The notes under the pieces were generated by a model. That model saw only the letters and a program-made list of their open reading frames with translations, made no database searches and was not told the origin of the DNA. A stretch of DNA of 64,000 bases from Gemmatirosa kalamazoonensis (GTDB taxonomy: Bacteria > Gemmatimonadota > Gemmatimonadetes > Gemmatimonadales > Gemmatimonadaceae), in the NCBI RefSeq assembly GCF_000522985.1, contig NZ_CP007128.1, positions 3,828,220 through 3,892,219 on the forward strand. The letters are read 5' to 3'. Made by a program: the position numbers and the translations under genes. Positions 1 to 9,416 of this stretch are shown here, in pieces (position 1 is the first letter of the stretch; every line of letters starts with the position of its first letter).

Positions 1-715
1 CGTACTCCACGGCCGCGGGGTCGCCGGGGCCGTTCGACAGGAACACGCCGTCCGGCGCCTGTTCCAGCACCTCTTCGGCGGGCGTGTCCGACGGGACCAC
101 GGTGATCGCACAGTCGTGCGCCTCGAACAGGCGCAGGATGTTGCGCTTGATCCCGTAGTCGTAGGCGATGATGCGGTGCTTCGCGCCCGGGTCGCCCCAC
201 GTGTAGCTCTTGCGCGTGGAGACGCGGCTGGCGAGGTCGAGCCCCTCCATCGACGGGCACGCCTCGAGCGCGGCCACCGCGTCCGCCGTCGGCTCCTCGC
301 CCGCACCGACGACACCGCGCATCACGCCCGCGGTGCGCAGGTACTTCGTGAGCCGCCGGGTGTCGACCTCGGTGAGCACGGGGATCGACGCCTCGCCGAG
401 CCAGCCCGGGAGATCGCCGCTCGCCCGCCAGTTCGAGTACGTCGGCGACAGCTCGCGGACGATGACGCCGGCGACGTGCGGCGCCGGCGACTCGGGGTCC
501 TCGGCGTTGACGCCGTAGTTGCCGATCATCGGCGCGGTCATCACCACGATCTGCCCCTCGTAGGACGGATCGGTGAAGACCTCCTGGTACCCGGTCATGT
601 TCGTCGTGAACACGACCTCCGCGACGGTCGGCGTGGCGGGGCCGACCAGCTCCCCAGCGAAACGGGTTCCGTCCTCGAGGAGGAGGAACCCGGGAGCGCT
701 CGTCAGAGTCGTCAC
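1..715 (-). CDS. carA: Carbamoyl-phosphate synthase small subunit (partial, C-terminus off the left edge)
   Basis: Glutaminase subunit of carbamoyl-phosphate synthetase; with CarB it makes carbamoyl phosphate from glutamine, bicarbonate and ATP for pyrimidine and arginine synthesis. About 238 N-terminal residues are visible. The CarA N-terminal domain is clear ([43 protein letters not shown]), followed near the edge by the start of the class I glutamine amidotransferase domain ([28 protein letters not shown]). The catalytic Cys lies beyond the edge. The start is the GTG at 713-715, 10 nt after the secG stop, so it is probably co-transcribed with secG from the promoter at 1219-1248. Confidence 0.95.
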   Translation of the reverse strand, partial: MTTLTSAPGFLLLEDGTRFAGELVGPATPTVAEVVFTTNMTGYQEVFTDPSYEGQIVVMTAPMIGNYGVNAEDPESPAPHVAGVIVRELSPTYSNWRASGDLPGWLGEASIPVLTEVDTRRLTKYLRTAGVMRGVVGAGEEPTADAVAALEACPSMEGLDLASRVSTRKSYTWGDPGAKHRIIAYDYGIKRNILRLFEAHDCAITVVPSDTPAEEVLEQAPDGVFLSNGPGDPAAVEY

Positions 716-725
716 CGGCGCGCCG

Positions 726-1166
726 TCAGCGCTGCGGCTTCGGCGCGGTGCCGCCGGCGGGCGGCGTCGTGGCCGGCGGCGTCGTCGGCGCGGCGGGCGC
801 CGTGGCGCCCGGGGCCGGCGTGGCGGGGCCGAGCGGCACCGCCGGGGCGGCGTTGCCCGTGCCGGTCGCCGGCGAGGCCTGCTGCGCCGGCGGCTGCACG
901 GCCTGGTCGAGCACCGAGCGCGGCGTCCGCGTGCGGGCGCCCGCGAGCGCGAGGATCAGCGACAGGCCGATGAAGATGCCGCCCGACCACCAGCTCGCCT
1001 TCGTGAGCAGGTTCCCGGCCTGCCGGCTGCCGATCAGCGCCTCCGCCGTCGACGACGCGCCGCCGAAGTTCGCGGCGAGGCCGCTGCCCTTGCCGGACTG
1101 GAGCAGGACCGCGGCGACCAGGACGAAGCAGTCGAGGACGAGGATGATGAGCAGGAAGGTGTACAT
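726..1166 (-). CDS. secG: SecG, preprotein translocase subunit
   Basis: Small inner-membrane subunit of the SecYEG protein-export channel. The 146-residue product has the SecG layout: a first membrane helix from residue 1 ([20 protein letters not shown]), the conserved [16 protein letters not shown] loop, and a second helix ([15 protein letters not shown]) at about residues 61-75. It then carries an unusually long low-complexity Pro/Ala/Thr tail of about 65 residues, absent from the roughly 75-110 residue SecG of most bacteria; such tails are common in high-GC phyla. ATG start at 1166. A sigma70-type promoter sits 50-80 nt upstream. Confidence 0.93.
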   Translation of the reverse strand: MYTFLLIILVLDCFVLVAAVLLQSGKGSGLAANFGGASSTAEALIGSRQAGNLLTKASWWSGGIFIGLSLILALAGARTRTPRSVLDQAVQPPAQQASPATGTGNAAPAVPLGPATPAPGATAPAAPTTPPATTPPAGGTAPKPQR

Positions 1167-1218
1167 CGGCGGTGGGGGCGGTTAGCGGCGCGCGCTCGGT
1201 GAATGCGCGCAAGCTACG

Positions 1219-1248
1219 AATATCGCGAGACTTAGCCGCCCTGGTCAA
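1219..1248 (-). promoter_or_regulatory. Probable sigma70-type promoter for secG-carA
   Basis: In the spacer between tpiA and secG the minus strand reads TTGACC (1243-1248), an 18-bp spacer, then GATATT (1219-1224), followed about 55 nt later by the secG ATG. The -35 matches the consensus at 5 of 6 positions and the -10 at 4 of 6. It suggests that secG-carA is separated transcriptionally from gap-pgk-tpiA. Confidence 0.5.
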
Positions 1249-1266
1249 CCCTCGCCCCGCACCCCG

Positions 1267-2016
1267 TCACTCCTGGCAGATCGCCGCCCAGTTCCCCGCG
1301 TCCAGGCTCGCGCCGCCGACGAGCAGACCGTCCACGTCGGGCGCGGCGAGGAGCAGCCGCGCGTTGCCCCGGTTCACACTGCCGCCGTACAGGATCGGCA
1401 GCACCGCCGCGCGCTCGCCGATCCGCTCGCGCAGGTGACGCCGGATCGCCGCGTGCACCGCCGACGCGTCCTGCGGCGTCGCGGTGCGCCCGGTACCGAT
1501 CGCCCACACCGGCTCGTAGGCGATGAGCATCGTGGCCACGTTCGTCGGCTCGAGGCGCGAGATCCCCGCGTCGAGCTGGCGAAGCACGACCTGCTCGGTC
1601 TGCCCGGCCTCGCGCTCCTCCAGCTTCTCGCCGACGCACAGCATCGGGACGAGACCGGCCTTGCAGACTAGCTCGCACTTCAGCGCGGTCTGCTCGTCCG
1701 TCTCGCCGAAGACGTGGCGCCGCTCGGAGTGGCCGACGAGCACGAGCCGCGCGCCCGCGTCGCGCGCCATCCCCGCCGAGATCTCGCCCGTGAACGCGCC
1801 CGACGCCTCGTGGTGGATGTTCTGCACGCCGAGCACGAACTCGTGGCGGTCGGCCAGGGCCTGCTGCACCGCGGCGAGCGTGATCGACGGCGGGAAGAAC
1901 GCGACGGTGCGGTCGTTGTCGCGCCGGTAGTGCGCGAGGAAGTTGCGCATGAACGCGCGGGCGTCGGTCGGCCCGTGGTTCATCTTCCAGTTCGCGGCGA
2001 GGATCGGCTTCAGCAT
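1267..2016 (-). CDS. tpiA: Triosephosphate isomerase
   Basis: Interconverts dihydroxyacetone phosphate and glyceraldehyde 3-phosphate in cytosolic glycolysis and gluconeogenesis. The 249-residue product has all catalytic landmarks: AANWKMN with Lys11, GHSERR with His96, YEPVWAIGTG with Glu168 and loop 6, and the phosphate-binding YGGSVN. Length is normal for the family. The start is the ATG at 2014-2016, which shares one base with the pgk TGA (TGATG), so translation is coupled to pgk. Third gene of gap-pgk-tpiA. Confidence 0.97.
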   Translation of the reverse strand: MLKPILAANWKMNHGPTDARAFMRNFLAHYRRDNDRTVAFFPPSITLAAVQQALADRHEFVLGVQNIHHEASGAFTGEISAGMARDAGARLVLVGHSERRHVFGETDEQTALKCELVCKAGLVPMLCVGEKLEEREAGQTEQVVLRQLDAGISRLEPTNVATMLIAYEPVWAIGTGRTATPQDASAVHAAIRRHLRERIGERAAVLPILYGGSVNRGNARLLLAAPDVDGLLVGGASLDAGNWAAICQE

Positions 2017-3218
2017 CAGGCGTCCCTCGTGTCGAGCGCCGCGACGCCGGGCAGCACCTTCCCTTCCAGGAACTCCAGGGACGCGCCGCCGCCCGTGGAC
2101 ACGTGGGTGACCCTGTCCTCGAGCCCCGCCTGCGCGATCGCCGCGGCGGAGTCGCCGCCCCCGACGACCGTCGTCGCGCCGGCGGCCGTCGCCTCGGCGA
2201 GCGCGCGCGCGACGCCGAGCGTGCCGGCGTCGAACGGCGGCGTCTCGAACACCCCCATCGGCCCGTTCCACACGACCGTCTTCGCCGCGCGGATCTCCTT
2301 CGCGAACGCGTCCACCGTGCGCGGCCCGACGTCATACATGGCCTGATCGGCGGGCACGGCGTCGCGTGCGACGACGGTCGTGCGGGCGTCGCTCTTCAGC
2401 TCCGGCGCGACGACCGCGTCGACGGGGAGCACGAGCTTGTCGCCCCCCTTCGAGAGCAGCGACTTCGCCATCTCCACGCGGTCGTCCTCGACGAGCGACG
2501 TGCCCGTCTCGAGGCCCATCGCCTTGAAGAACGTGTTCGCCATCGCGCCGCCGATGAGCATGCGGTCGACCTTCGGCAGCAGCTGCTCGATGACGTCGAG
2601 CTTCCCGGAGATCTTCGCGCCGCCGAGGATCGCGACGAACGGACGCTTCGGGTCGGACAGCGCCTGGCCGAGGTACGCGAGCTCCTTCTCCATCAGGAAT
2701 CCCGCGACCGCCGGCCGCAGCAGATGCGCGACCCCTTCGGTCGACGCGTGCGCCCGGTGCGCGGAGCCGAATGCGTCGTTCACGTAGACGTCGCCGAGCC
2801 GCGCGAACGCCTTCGACAGCGCGGGGTCGTTCTTCTCCTCGCCCGGCAGGAATCGCGTGTTCTCCAGCACGACGACCCCACCGGGTTGCAGCCGCTCGGT
2901 GCACTGTACCGCCTCGTCGCCGTCGCTCGCCGGGCAGAACTCCACCTTCGTGCCCGGCATCAGCTCCGCGAGCCGCTCGGCGACGGGCCGCATGGAGTAC
3001 TTCGGATCCGGCGCGGCCTTCGGCCGCCCGAGGTGCGAGAACAGCACGACACGCGCACCGCGCTCGACGAGGTACTGGATGGTGGGCAGCGCGGCGACGA
3101 TGCGCGTGTCGTCGCCCACCTTGCCGCCGTCGAGCGGCACGTTGAAGTCGACGCGGACGAGCGCGCGCTTGCCGCGCAGCTGCTCGTCCGTGAGGTCGCG
3201 AATGGTCTTGGTGGCCAC
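2016..3218 (-). CDS. pgk: Phosphoglycerate kinase
   Basis: Transfers phosphate between 1,3-bisphosphoglycerate and ADP, the first ATP-yielding step of lower glycolysis. The 400-residue product shows the N-terminal substrate-binding signature ([20 protein letters not shown]), SHLGRPK, the basic AHRAHAST segment, the hinge region ([20 protein letters not shown]), and the C-terminal nucleotide loop [11 protein letters not shown] with [13 protein letters not shown]. The likely start is GTG at 3216-3218; no strong Shine-Dalgarno is visible. It lies 10 nt after gap and overlaps tpiA by one base. Confidence 0.97.
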   Translation of the reverse strand: MATKTIRDLTDEQLRGKRALVRVDFNVPLDGGKVGDDTRIVAALPTIQYLVERGARVVLFSHLGRPKAAPDPKYSMRPVAERLAELMPGTKVEFCPASDGDEAVQCTERLQPGGVVVLENTRFLPGEEKNDPALSKAFARLGDVYVNDAFGSAHRAHASTEGVAHLLRPAVAGFLMEKELAYLGQALSDPKRPFVAILGGAKISGKLDVIEQLLPKVDRMLIGGAMANTFFKAMGLETGTSLVEDDRVEMAKSLLSKGGDKLVLPVDAVVAPELKSDARTTVVARDAVPADQAMYDVGPRTVDAFAKEIRAAKTVVWNGPMGVFETPPFDAGTLGVARALAEATAAGATTVVGGGDSAAAIAQAGLEDRVTHVSTGGGASLEFLEGKVLPGVAALDTRDA

Positions 3219-3228
3219 GGAGATGTCG

Positions 3229-4344
<1,116 letters not shown>

Positions 4345-5118
4345 TCAAGACCGGGCTCGGCCGAATGTCACGTAGCTGACGATGCGAGCGCCGCCTTCCA
4401 CGAGCGCCGCGGCGCACGCATTGAGTGTCGCGGCGGTGGTGACGACGTCGTCCACGAGAACGACGTGCGCCCCGCGGAGCCGCGGCCGCGCGACGTGCGC
4501 TGCACGGAACGCGCCGGCAACGTTGCGCAAACGGTCTGCCGGTGTCAACCGCGTCTGGCTCGGCGTGGCGCGCACGCGGACGAGCGCGTCGTCCCACACC
4601 GGACAGCCCCACAGCGGCGCGAGCGACGCCGCCAGCAGCGCGCTCTGATTGAAGCCGCGCTCGCGCGCGCGATCGACGGCGAGCGGCACCGGCACGAGCG
4701 CCGCGCGCTCCTCCACGACATCGAGCGGCCACGCGAGCGCCGCCATGCGTCGCGCCATCCCGTCGGCGAGCGCGGTCCAGCCGTCGTACTTCAGCGCGTG
4801 GACGAGCGCACCGCCGGCGCCCTCGGGCACCCAGCAGACCGACCGCACGGCGCGCACGTGCGGCGGCAGCAGGTCGCACCAGCGGCAGCGTCGCGGCCCC
4901 GGCGACCCCGAGGGTACGTCGCGCACCACGAGCGGGTGACCGCAGCGGTCGCACTGCGGAAAGCGGAGCCGTGCCGCGCGCGTCCAGCACGCACCGCACG
5001 CCGGCGAGCTCGAGCCGCGCTCCACCGCGCCGCCGCACGCCACGCAGTGGATCGGCAGGACGAACGCGACGAGCGCGTCGAGGCACGCGGTGCCTAACGA
5101 TCCGGCACGCGCATCCAC
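4345..5118 (-). CDS. comF: ComF-family phosphoribosyltransferase-like protein
   Basis: ComF proteins are needed for natural transformation in competent bacteria, acting in the cytosol with the DNA-uptake machinery. The roughly 257-residue product has the family layout: a double zinc-finger-like N-terminus (CVACGG, CGACW, CDRCGHP, CRWCD), then a PRTase fold with ALKYDG, LVPVPLAVDRARERGFNQS, and the PRPP loop VVLVDDVVTTAATL. The exact start is uncertain. GTG at 5116-5118 is proposed because no ATG lies in frame before the first Cys pair; it overlaps the 3' end of aroE. The GCCTAACG motif near its start also supplies the aroE TAG stop. Confidence 0.85.
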   Translation of the reverse strand: MDARAGSLGTACLDALVAFVLPIHCVACGGAVERGSSSPACGACWTRAARLRFPQCDRCGHPLVVRDVPSGSPGPRRCRWCDLLPPHVRAVRSVCWVPEGAGGALVHALKYDGWTALADGMARRMAALAWPLDVVEERAALVPVPLAVDRARERGFNQSALLAASLAPLWGCPVWDDALVRVRATPSQTRLTPADRLRNVAGAFRAAHVARPRLRGAHVVLVDDVVTTAATLNACAAALVEGGARIVSYVTFGRARS

Positions 5119-5939
5119 TCCGGCCGTCCTCCGACGGCGCCCCACATCGCCTCGCGGTCCGCGGGCACGTCGAACCACCGCTCCTCCGCCAGCGCCGCCT
5201 GCTCGACGAGCATGGGCAGCCCGTCGGCCGCGCGGTGGCCGGCGGCCCGCGCGGCGCGCACCCACTCCGTCTCGCCCGGGCGATACACGAGGTCGAGCAC
5301 CGCCGCGTCGCGCGGCAGCGCATCGATGGGCACCGGCAGCGCGTCGTCGCGCAGCCCCACCGACGTCGCGTTCACGACGAGCGCCGCGCCGTCGAGCGCA
5401 TCGGCGAGCGACGCTTCGCGCGCGGCTCGCGGAAAACGCGACACGAGCGCGTCGGCGCGCTCCGCGGTGCGATTCCACACGCGCGCGTCGCACCGCGGCC
5501 ATCCCTCCACCGCGGCGAGCACGGCGCCGGCGGCGCCCCCCGCGCCGATCACCGCGACGCGCGCCGCGCGCGGCACGTCGTCGAGCAGCGCGCGCACGCT
5601 GGCGTCGAAGCCGCCCACGTCGGTGTTGTGGCCGACGAGCGCGCCGTCCTCGCACCAGAACGTGTTCACGGCGCCGGCGCGCCGCGCGACGTCCGTTAGG
5701 CGCTCGCACCGCGCGGCGACGGCGCCCTTGTGCGGGATCGTGACGTTGCCCGCGGCACGCTCGGCGATCAGCGCGTCGAGCGTCGCGGGCAGCGCGTCGG
5801 GCGGCACGTCGAGCGCGCGGTACTCGACGTCGATCCCCGCCGAGCGCAGCGCCGCGCCGTGGATGGCGGGCGACAGCGTGTGGCCGAGCGGGTGGCCCAG
5901 CAGCACGAGGCGGCTCGGCCAGGCCCGCGCGCGGCTCAT
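5094..5939 (-). CDS. aroE: Shikimate dehydrogenase
   Basis: NADP-dependent reduction of 3-dehydroshikimate to shikimate in aromatic amino-acid synthesis. The 281-residue product has the substrate-binding N-terminus (LLGHPLGHTLSPAIHGAAL), catalytic Lys71 in NVTIPHKG, Asp107 in GHNTDVGGF, the dinucleotide loop VIGAGGAAGAVL, and NATSVGL. WNRTAERAD after the second strand fits NADP binding. The ATG at 5937-5939 overlaps the upstream phosphatase stop as ATGA, so the pair is translationally coupled. Size is normal for the family. Confidence 0.95.
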   Translation of the reverse strand: MSRARAWPSRLVLLGHPLGHTLSPAIHGAALRSAGIDVEYRALDVPPDALPATLDALIAERAAGNVTIPHKGAVAARCERLTDVARRAGAVNTFWCEDGALVGHNTDVGGFDASVRALLDDVPRAARVAVIGAGGAAGAVLAAVEGWPRCDARVWNRTAERADALVSRFPRAAREASLADALDGAALVVNATSVGLRDDALPVPIDALPRDAAVLDLVYRPGETEWVRAARAAGHRAADGLPMLVEQAALAEERWFDVPADREAMWGAVGGRPEWMRVPDR

Positions 5940-6415
5940 TCGGCCTGCGGTCCGCCCGACGCGCTCTGCGGCACGAGGCGGTCGAACGCGCGGCGGATCT
6001 CGCGCTCGAGCTCCTCGTACGTCGCGCGGTACGTCTCCAGGTCGCCGCCGAACGGATCGCTCACCGCGCGCGCGCTCGCGCCGTACGACGCGAAGTCGGT
6101 GAGGAGGAACGCCTTTCCCTCGCCGCCCAGCTCGCGCACGCGCTGCAGGTGCTGCGGCGACATCGCGAGCACGATCTCGGCGTCCGCGACGAGCTCGCGC
6201 GTGAGTGGCTGCGACCGATGGGCGCCGAGGTCGGTGCCGCGCTCCATGCCGACGAGCAGCGCGCCGTCCGACGCCGTCGCGCCCTCGTACGCGCCGGTGC
6301 CGGCGCTCGCCACGACGACGTCGGCGAGCCCGCGCTCCTCGGCCACCTGCCGCGCGATCGCCTCCGCCATCGGGCTGCGGCAGGTGTTGCCCGTGCAGAC
6401 GAACAGCATGCGCAT
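5936..6415 (-). CDS. Low-molecular-weight protein-tyrosine phosphatase family protein
   Basis: Cytosolic phosphatase of the LMW-PTP/arsenate reductase fold. The 159-residue product begins MRMLFVCTGNTCRSPMAEAI, the P-loop C-X5-R-S with Cys7 and Arg13. The general-acid Asp lies in the DPFGGDLETY segment near residue 125. Position after a Sua5/YwlC-type gene matches the common ywlC-ywlE order, where YwlE is a protein-arginine phosphatase, but specificity cannot be read here. Start ATG at 6413-6415 has GGAGG four bases upstream; the second ATG at 6409 is possible. Overlaps aroE by four bases. Confidence 0.88.
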   Translation of the reverse strand: MRMLFVCTGNTCRSPMAEAIARQVAEERGLADVVVASAGTGAYEGATASDGALLVGMERGTDLGAHRSQPLTRELVADAEIVLAMSPQHLQRVRELGGEGKAFLLTDFASYGASARAVSDPFGGDLETYRATYEELEREIRRAFDRLVPQSASGGPQAE

Positions 6416-6426
6416 GCGGCCTCCGC

Positions 6427-7131
6427 TCACACGTCCCCCACGAGGTCGGGTGCGCTCTCGCGCAGCAGCGTCGCCGGGATCGCCCCGGGCCGGATGACGC
6501 GTGGCACGCGGCCCGTGCAGTCGACGACCGTCGACGGCTCCGAGGGCGGGATGCGGCCGCCGTCGAGCACCCGCAGCTTGCCGCGCACGATCGCATCGCC
6601 CCACTGCGCGACGATCTCCGCCGCCGACATGGCCGGCGGCACGCCCGGACGGTTCGCGCTCGTCGACGTGATCGGCTCCCCGTACGCGCGAATCAGCCGC
6701 GTGAGCCCGTCGTGCGGCGTCCAGCGCACCGCCACGCCGCCCTCGGGGCCGCGCAGGCGCCGCGGGACGCGCCGCTCGCCACCGGGGAGCACGAGCGTGA
6801 GCGGCCCGGGCCAGTGCCGTGCCGCGAGCCGTGCGGCGCTCGGCGTGATGTGCAGGCCGAACCGCTCGATCATGTCGCTGCCCGATACGAGCAGCAGGAA
6901 CGGCTTCGCCGGCGGTCGCGACTTGAGCCGCACGAGCGACTCCACCGAGTCGTGGTCGACCGCGCCGCCGAAGCCATAGACGGTCTCCGTGGGATAGGCG
7001 AGCACGCCGCCGGCGTGGAGGTGCGCGATCGTCTCGCGCAGCGACGCCTCGATCTCCTCGGCCGACCAGAACGGCACGGCGCTCGGGGCGGCGATCACGG
7101 GCGACTCCTCACGGGCGATCCAGGAATGCAT
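6427..7131 (-). CDS. tsaC: L-threonylcarbamoyladenylate synthase (Sua5/YrdC/YwlC family)
   Basis: Makes threonylcarbamoyl-AMP from threonine, bicarbonate and ATP, the first step of the t6A37 modification of ANN-decoding tRNAs. The 234-residue product is a YrdC domain without the Sua5 C-terminal domain. Motifs include GVLAYPTETVYGFGG, the KSRPPAKPFLLLVSG basic patch, WPGPLTLVLPG, and SANRPG preceded by ITSTS. ATG at 7131; an N-terminal stretch of about 20 residues precedes the domain. It ends 11 nt before the phosphatase gene, as in a ywlC-ywlE pair. Confidence 0.92.
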   Translation of the reverse strand: MHSWIAREESPVIAAPSAVPFWSAEEIEASLRETIAHLHAGGVLAYPTETVYGFGGAVDHDSVESLVRLKSRPPAKPFLLLVSGSDMIERFGLHITPSAARLAARHWPGPLTLVLPGGERRVPRRLRGPEGGVAVRWTPHDGLTRLIRAYGEPITSTSANRPGVPPAMSAAEIVAQWGDAIVRGKLRVLDGGRIPPSEPSTVVDCTGRVPRVIRPGAIPATLLRESAPDLVGDV

Positions 7132-7137
7132 GGGGGT

Positions 7138-7926
7138 TCATTCCTGAAGGATGCTCAACGCCTCGGCGCGCGCAAAGTCCGACTCGTCGGTGATCTTCAG
7201 CGCGCGCTCGCTTCCGCGCACCACGCGCACCGGGATGCCGAGCCACTCGCAGAGGCCCGCGTCGTCGGTGAACGTGCGCTGCGCGCGGCGCGCCTCGCCG
7301 TGCGCCCGCATGATGAGGTCGCGCGGAAACCCCTGCGGTGTCTGGATCCGCCACAGCCGCGCCCGGTCGACGGTGCGCGCGACCGTGCCGTCGTCGGCGA
7401 CCTCCTTCAGCGTGTCGACGACCGGCAGCGCGGGCACGACGGCGTGGCCGTCGCGCGCCGACGCGACGACGCGCTCGATCATGTCGTCCGGCACGAGCGG
7501 GCGCGCGGCGTCATGGATGAGCACCGTGCGCACCTCGTCCGGCATGTCCTCCAGCCCGTTCGCGACGCTCTCGCTGCGCTCCCGGCCGCCCACCGATACG
7601 AGCAGCCGATCGATGTCGCACTGGAACAGCCACGGCGGCGGATCGGCGGCGTGCGACTTCGGCAGCACGACGACGACGAGCGCGACGTCGGGACGCGCCA
7701 TGAACGTCTGCACGCTGTGGAGCAGCATCGGCCGGCCGGCGACCCAGCGAAACTGCTTCAGCTCCTCGCCGCCCACGCGGGTGCCGCGTCCCGCCGCGAC
7801 GATCACCACGCCGACGTCACGCGGGGCGCCGTCGTGGGTGCGCGGCTCGGCGCCGGGCCGCGACGTGATCGCGGGCGGCGGCACGACGCGCCGCGGTGGG
7901 ATGGTGCCGCCTAACGGATCGGTCAT
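7138..7926 (-). CDS. ispD: 2-C-methyl-D-erythritol 4-phosphate cytidylyltransferase
   Basis: Third enzyme of the MEP isoprenoid pathway: joins CTP and MEP to give CDP-ME. The product has the nucleotidyltransferase signature VGVVIVAAGRGTRVGG with the KQF lysine, VSVGGRERSESVANGL, LIHDAARPLVP and TPQGFPRDLI. At 262 residues it is about 30 longer than E. coli IspD because of a Pro/Arg-rich N-terminal extension. ATG at 7924-7926 overlaps the radA stop (ATGA), which supports this start. IspF is not next to it. Confidence 0.95.
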   Translation of the reverse strand: MTDPLGGTIPPRRVVPPPAITSRPGAEPRTHDGAPRDVGVVIVAAGRGTRVGGEELKQFRWVAGRPMLLHSVQTFMARPDVALVVVVLPKSHAADPPPWLFQCDIDRLLVSVGGRERSESVANGLEDMPDEVRTVLIHDAARPLVPDDMIERVVASARDGHAVVPALPVVDTLKEVADDGTVARTVDRARLWRIQTPQGFPRDLIMRAHGEARRAQRTFTDDAGLCEWLGIPVRVVRGSERALKITDESDFARAEALSILQE

Positions 7927-9329
7927 CCGCCGAACACGCGCTCGAACAGCTCGCGCACGGTGCGCACGCCGACGGCGCGGATGTCGCGCGGTCCGCGCTT
8001 CGGCACGCCGCGCTCCGCGACGTAGGCGGTCGTCATCCCCATCTTCGCCGCTTCGGCGAGGCGCCGCTCGGTCTGCGACACGGGGCGGATCTCGCCGCCT
8101 AACCCCACCTCGCCGATGAACGCCGCCTCGTGCGGGAGCGGGCGGTCGTACACGCTCGACGCGAGCGCCGCGGCGACCGCGAGGTCGCCGGCCGGCTCCT
8201 GCAGCCGCATGCCACCGACGACGTTCAGGAACACGTCGAGCTGCGAGAAGTTGAGTCCCGCGCGCTTGTCGAGCACCGCGAGCAGCAGCGCGAGCCGGCG
8301 GCCGTCGTAGCCGGTGGCGACGCGCTGTGGCGTGCCGTATCCCGCCTTCGCGGCGAGCGCCTGGATCTCGACGAGCACCGGCCGCGTTCCTTCGAGCAGC
8401 GCCGTCACCGCGCTCCCCGAGGCGGTGTTCGTGCGGTCGCCGAGGAAGAGCTCCGACGGGTTCTCGACGGCGACGAGGCCGCCCTCCGTCATGCGAAACA
8501 CACCGATCTCGTCGACGGAGCCGAAGCGGTTCTTCGTCGCGCGCAGCACGCGGTGATCGAGCGTGCTCTCGCCCTCGAAGTAGAGCACCGTGTCGACGAT
8601 GTGCTCGAGCGTCTTTGGTCCCGCGATGCCCCCGCCCTTCGTGACGTGCCCGACGACGAACGTCGCGGTGCCCGTCTCCTTCGCGAAGCGCATGAGGCGC
8701 GCGGCGCACTCGCGCACCTGCCCGACGTTGCCCGGCGCACCCTCGAGGTCCTGCGTGAACACGGTCTGGATGGAGTCGACGATCATGACGTCGGGCTGCT
8801 GCGCCGCGCCGGTCGCGATGACGGTCTCCAGCAGCGTCTCGCTGAGCAGCGACACGTCGCCCGCGCTCTCGGCCATGCGATCGGCGCGCAGCTTCACCTG
8901 CAGCGGCGACTCCTCGCCGGAGACGTAGAGCGCGCGCTGGCCGAGCGCCTGCACGCGCGCCGCGATCTGGAGGAGCAGCGTGGACTTGCCGATCCCCGGC
9001 TCGCCGCCGACGAGCACCATGGATCCCGGCACGATGCCGCCGCCGAGCACGAAGTCGAACTCGCCGAGGCCCGTGCGCCAGCGCCTCGCCTCGGAGCCGC
9101 TGACGTCGCGCAGGCGGGGCGTGACGGCGACGTTGCCGCCTTCGGCCATCGACGAGTGTCCGCCCATGCGGCGCGCGGCGCCGCCGCCCTTCGCCGCCAC
9201 CGGCTTCGGGGCGGCCATCTCCTCGACGAGCGTGTTCCATTCGCCGCACGTGTCGCAGCGCCCCTGCCACTTCGCGTACTCGGCGCCGCACTCCGTGCAG
9301 CGGTACACGGTCTTGGTCTTCGTCGCCAT
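7923..9329 (-). CDS. radA: DNA repair protein RadA/Sms
   Basis: Branch-migration helicase/ATPase of homologous recombination; in competent species it also helps integrate taken-up DNA. The 468-residue product has the N-terminal C4 zinc finger (CTECGAEYAKWQGRCDTCG), Walker A GGEPGIGKSTLLLQ, Walker B-like VMIVDSIQT, the RadA-specific KNRFG motif, and a C-terminal Lon-protease-like domain (residues about 290-455) with GLGGEIRPVSQ. Start at 9329 places the zinc finger at residue 10. Co-occurrence with comF and a DNA-motif bias is noted under findings. It overlaps ispD by four bases. Confidence 0.96.
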   Translation of the reverse strand: MATKTKTVYRCTECGAEYAKWQGRCDTCGEWNTLVEEMAAPKPVAAKGGGAARRMGGHSSMAEGGNVAVTPRLRDVSGSEARRWRTGLGEFDFVLGGGIVPGSMVLVGGEPGIGKSTLLLQIAARVQALGQRALYVSGEESPLQVKLRADRMAESAGDVSLLSETLLETVIATGAAQQPDVMIVDSIQTVFTQDLEGAPGNVGQVRECAARLMRFAKETGTATFVVGHVTKGGGIAGPKTLEHIVDTVLYFEGESTLDHRVLRATKNRFGSVDEIGVFRMTEGGLVAVENPSELFLGDRTNTASGSAVTALLEGTRPVLVEIQALAAKAGYGTPQRVATGYDGRRLALLLAVLDKRAGLNFSQLDVFLNVVGGMRLQEPAGDLAVAAALASSVYDRPLPHEAAFIGEVGLGGEIRPVSQTERRLAEAAKMGMTTAYVAERGVPKRGPRDIRAVGVRTVRELFERVFGG

Positions 9330-9416
9330 GCCTCAAGATACCCCGAGGACGGCCCGAAGGTACACCGTAGGAACGCGAGGGGTGCTGGGAGAACGCGTGA
9401 GAATGAAGCGCCCGCC

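Noticed and set aside
5094-6596. A longer aroE protein reading through from the phosphatase region
   Set aside because: The upstream part is Arg-rich shadow sequence opposite and out of frame with the phosphatase gene; the ATGA-coupled ATG at 5939 gives a normal AroE.
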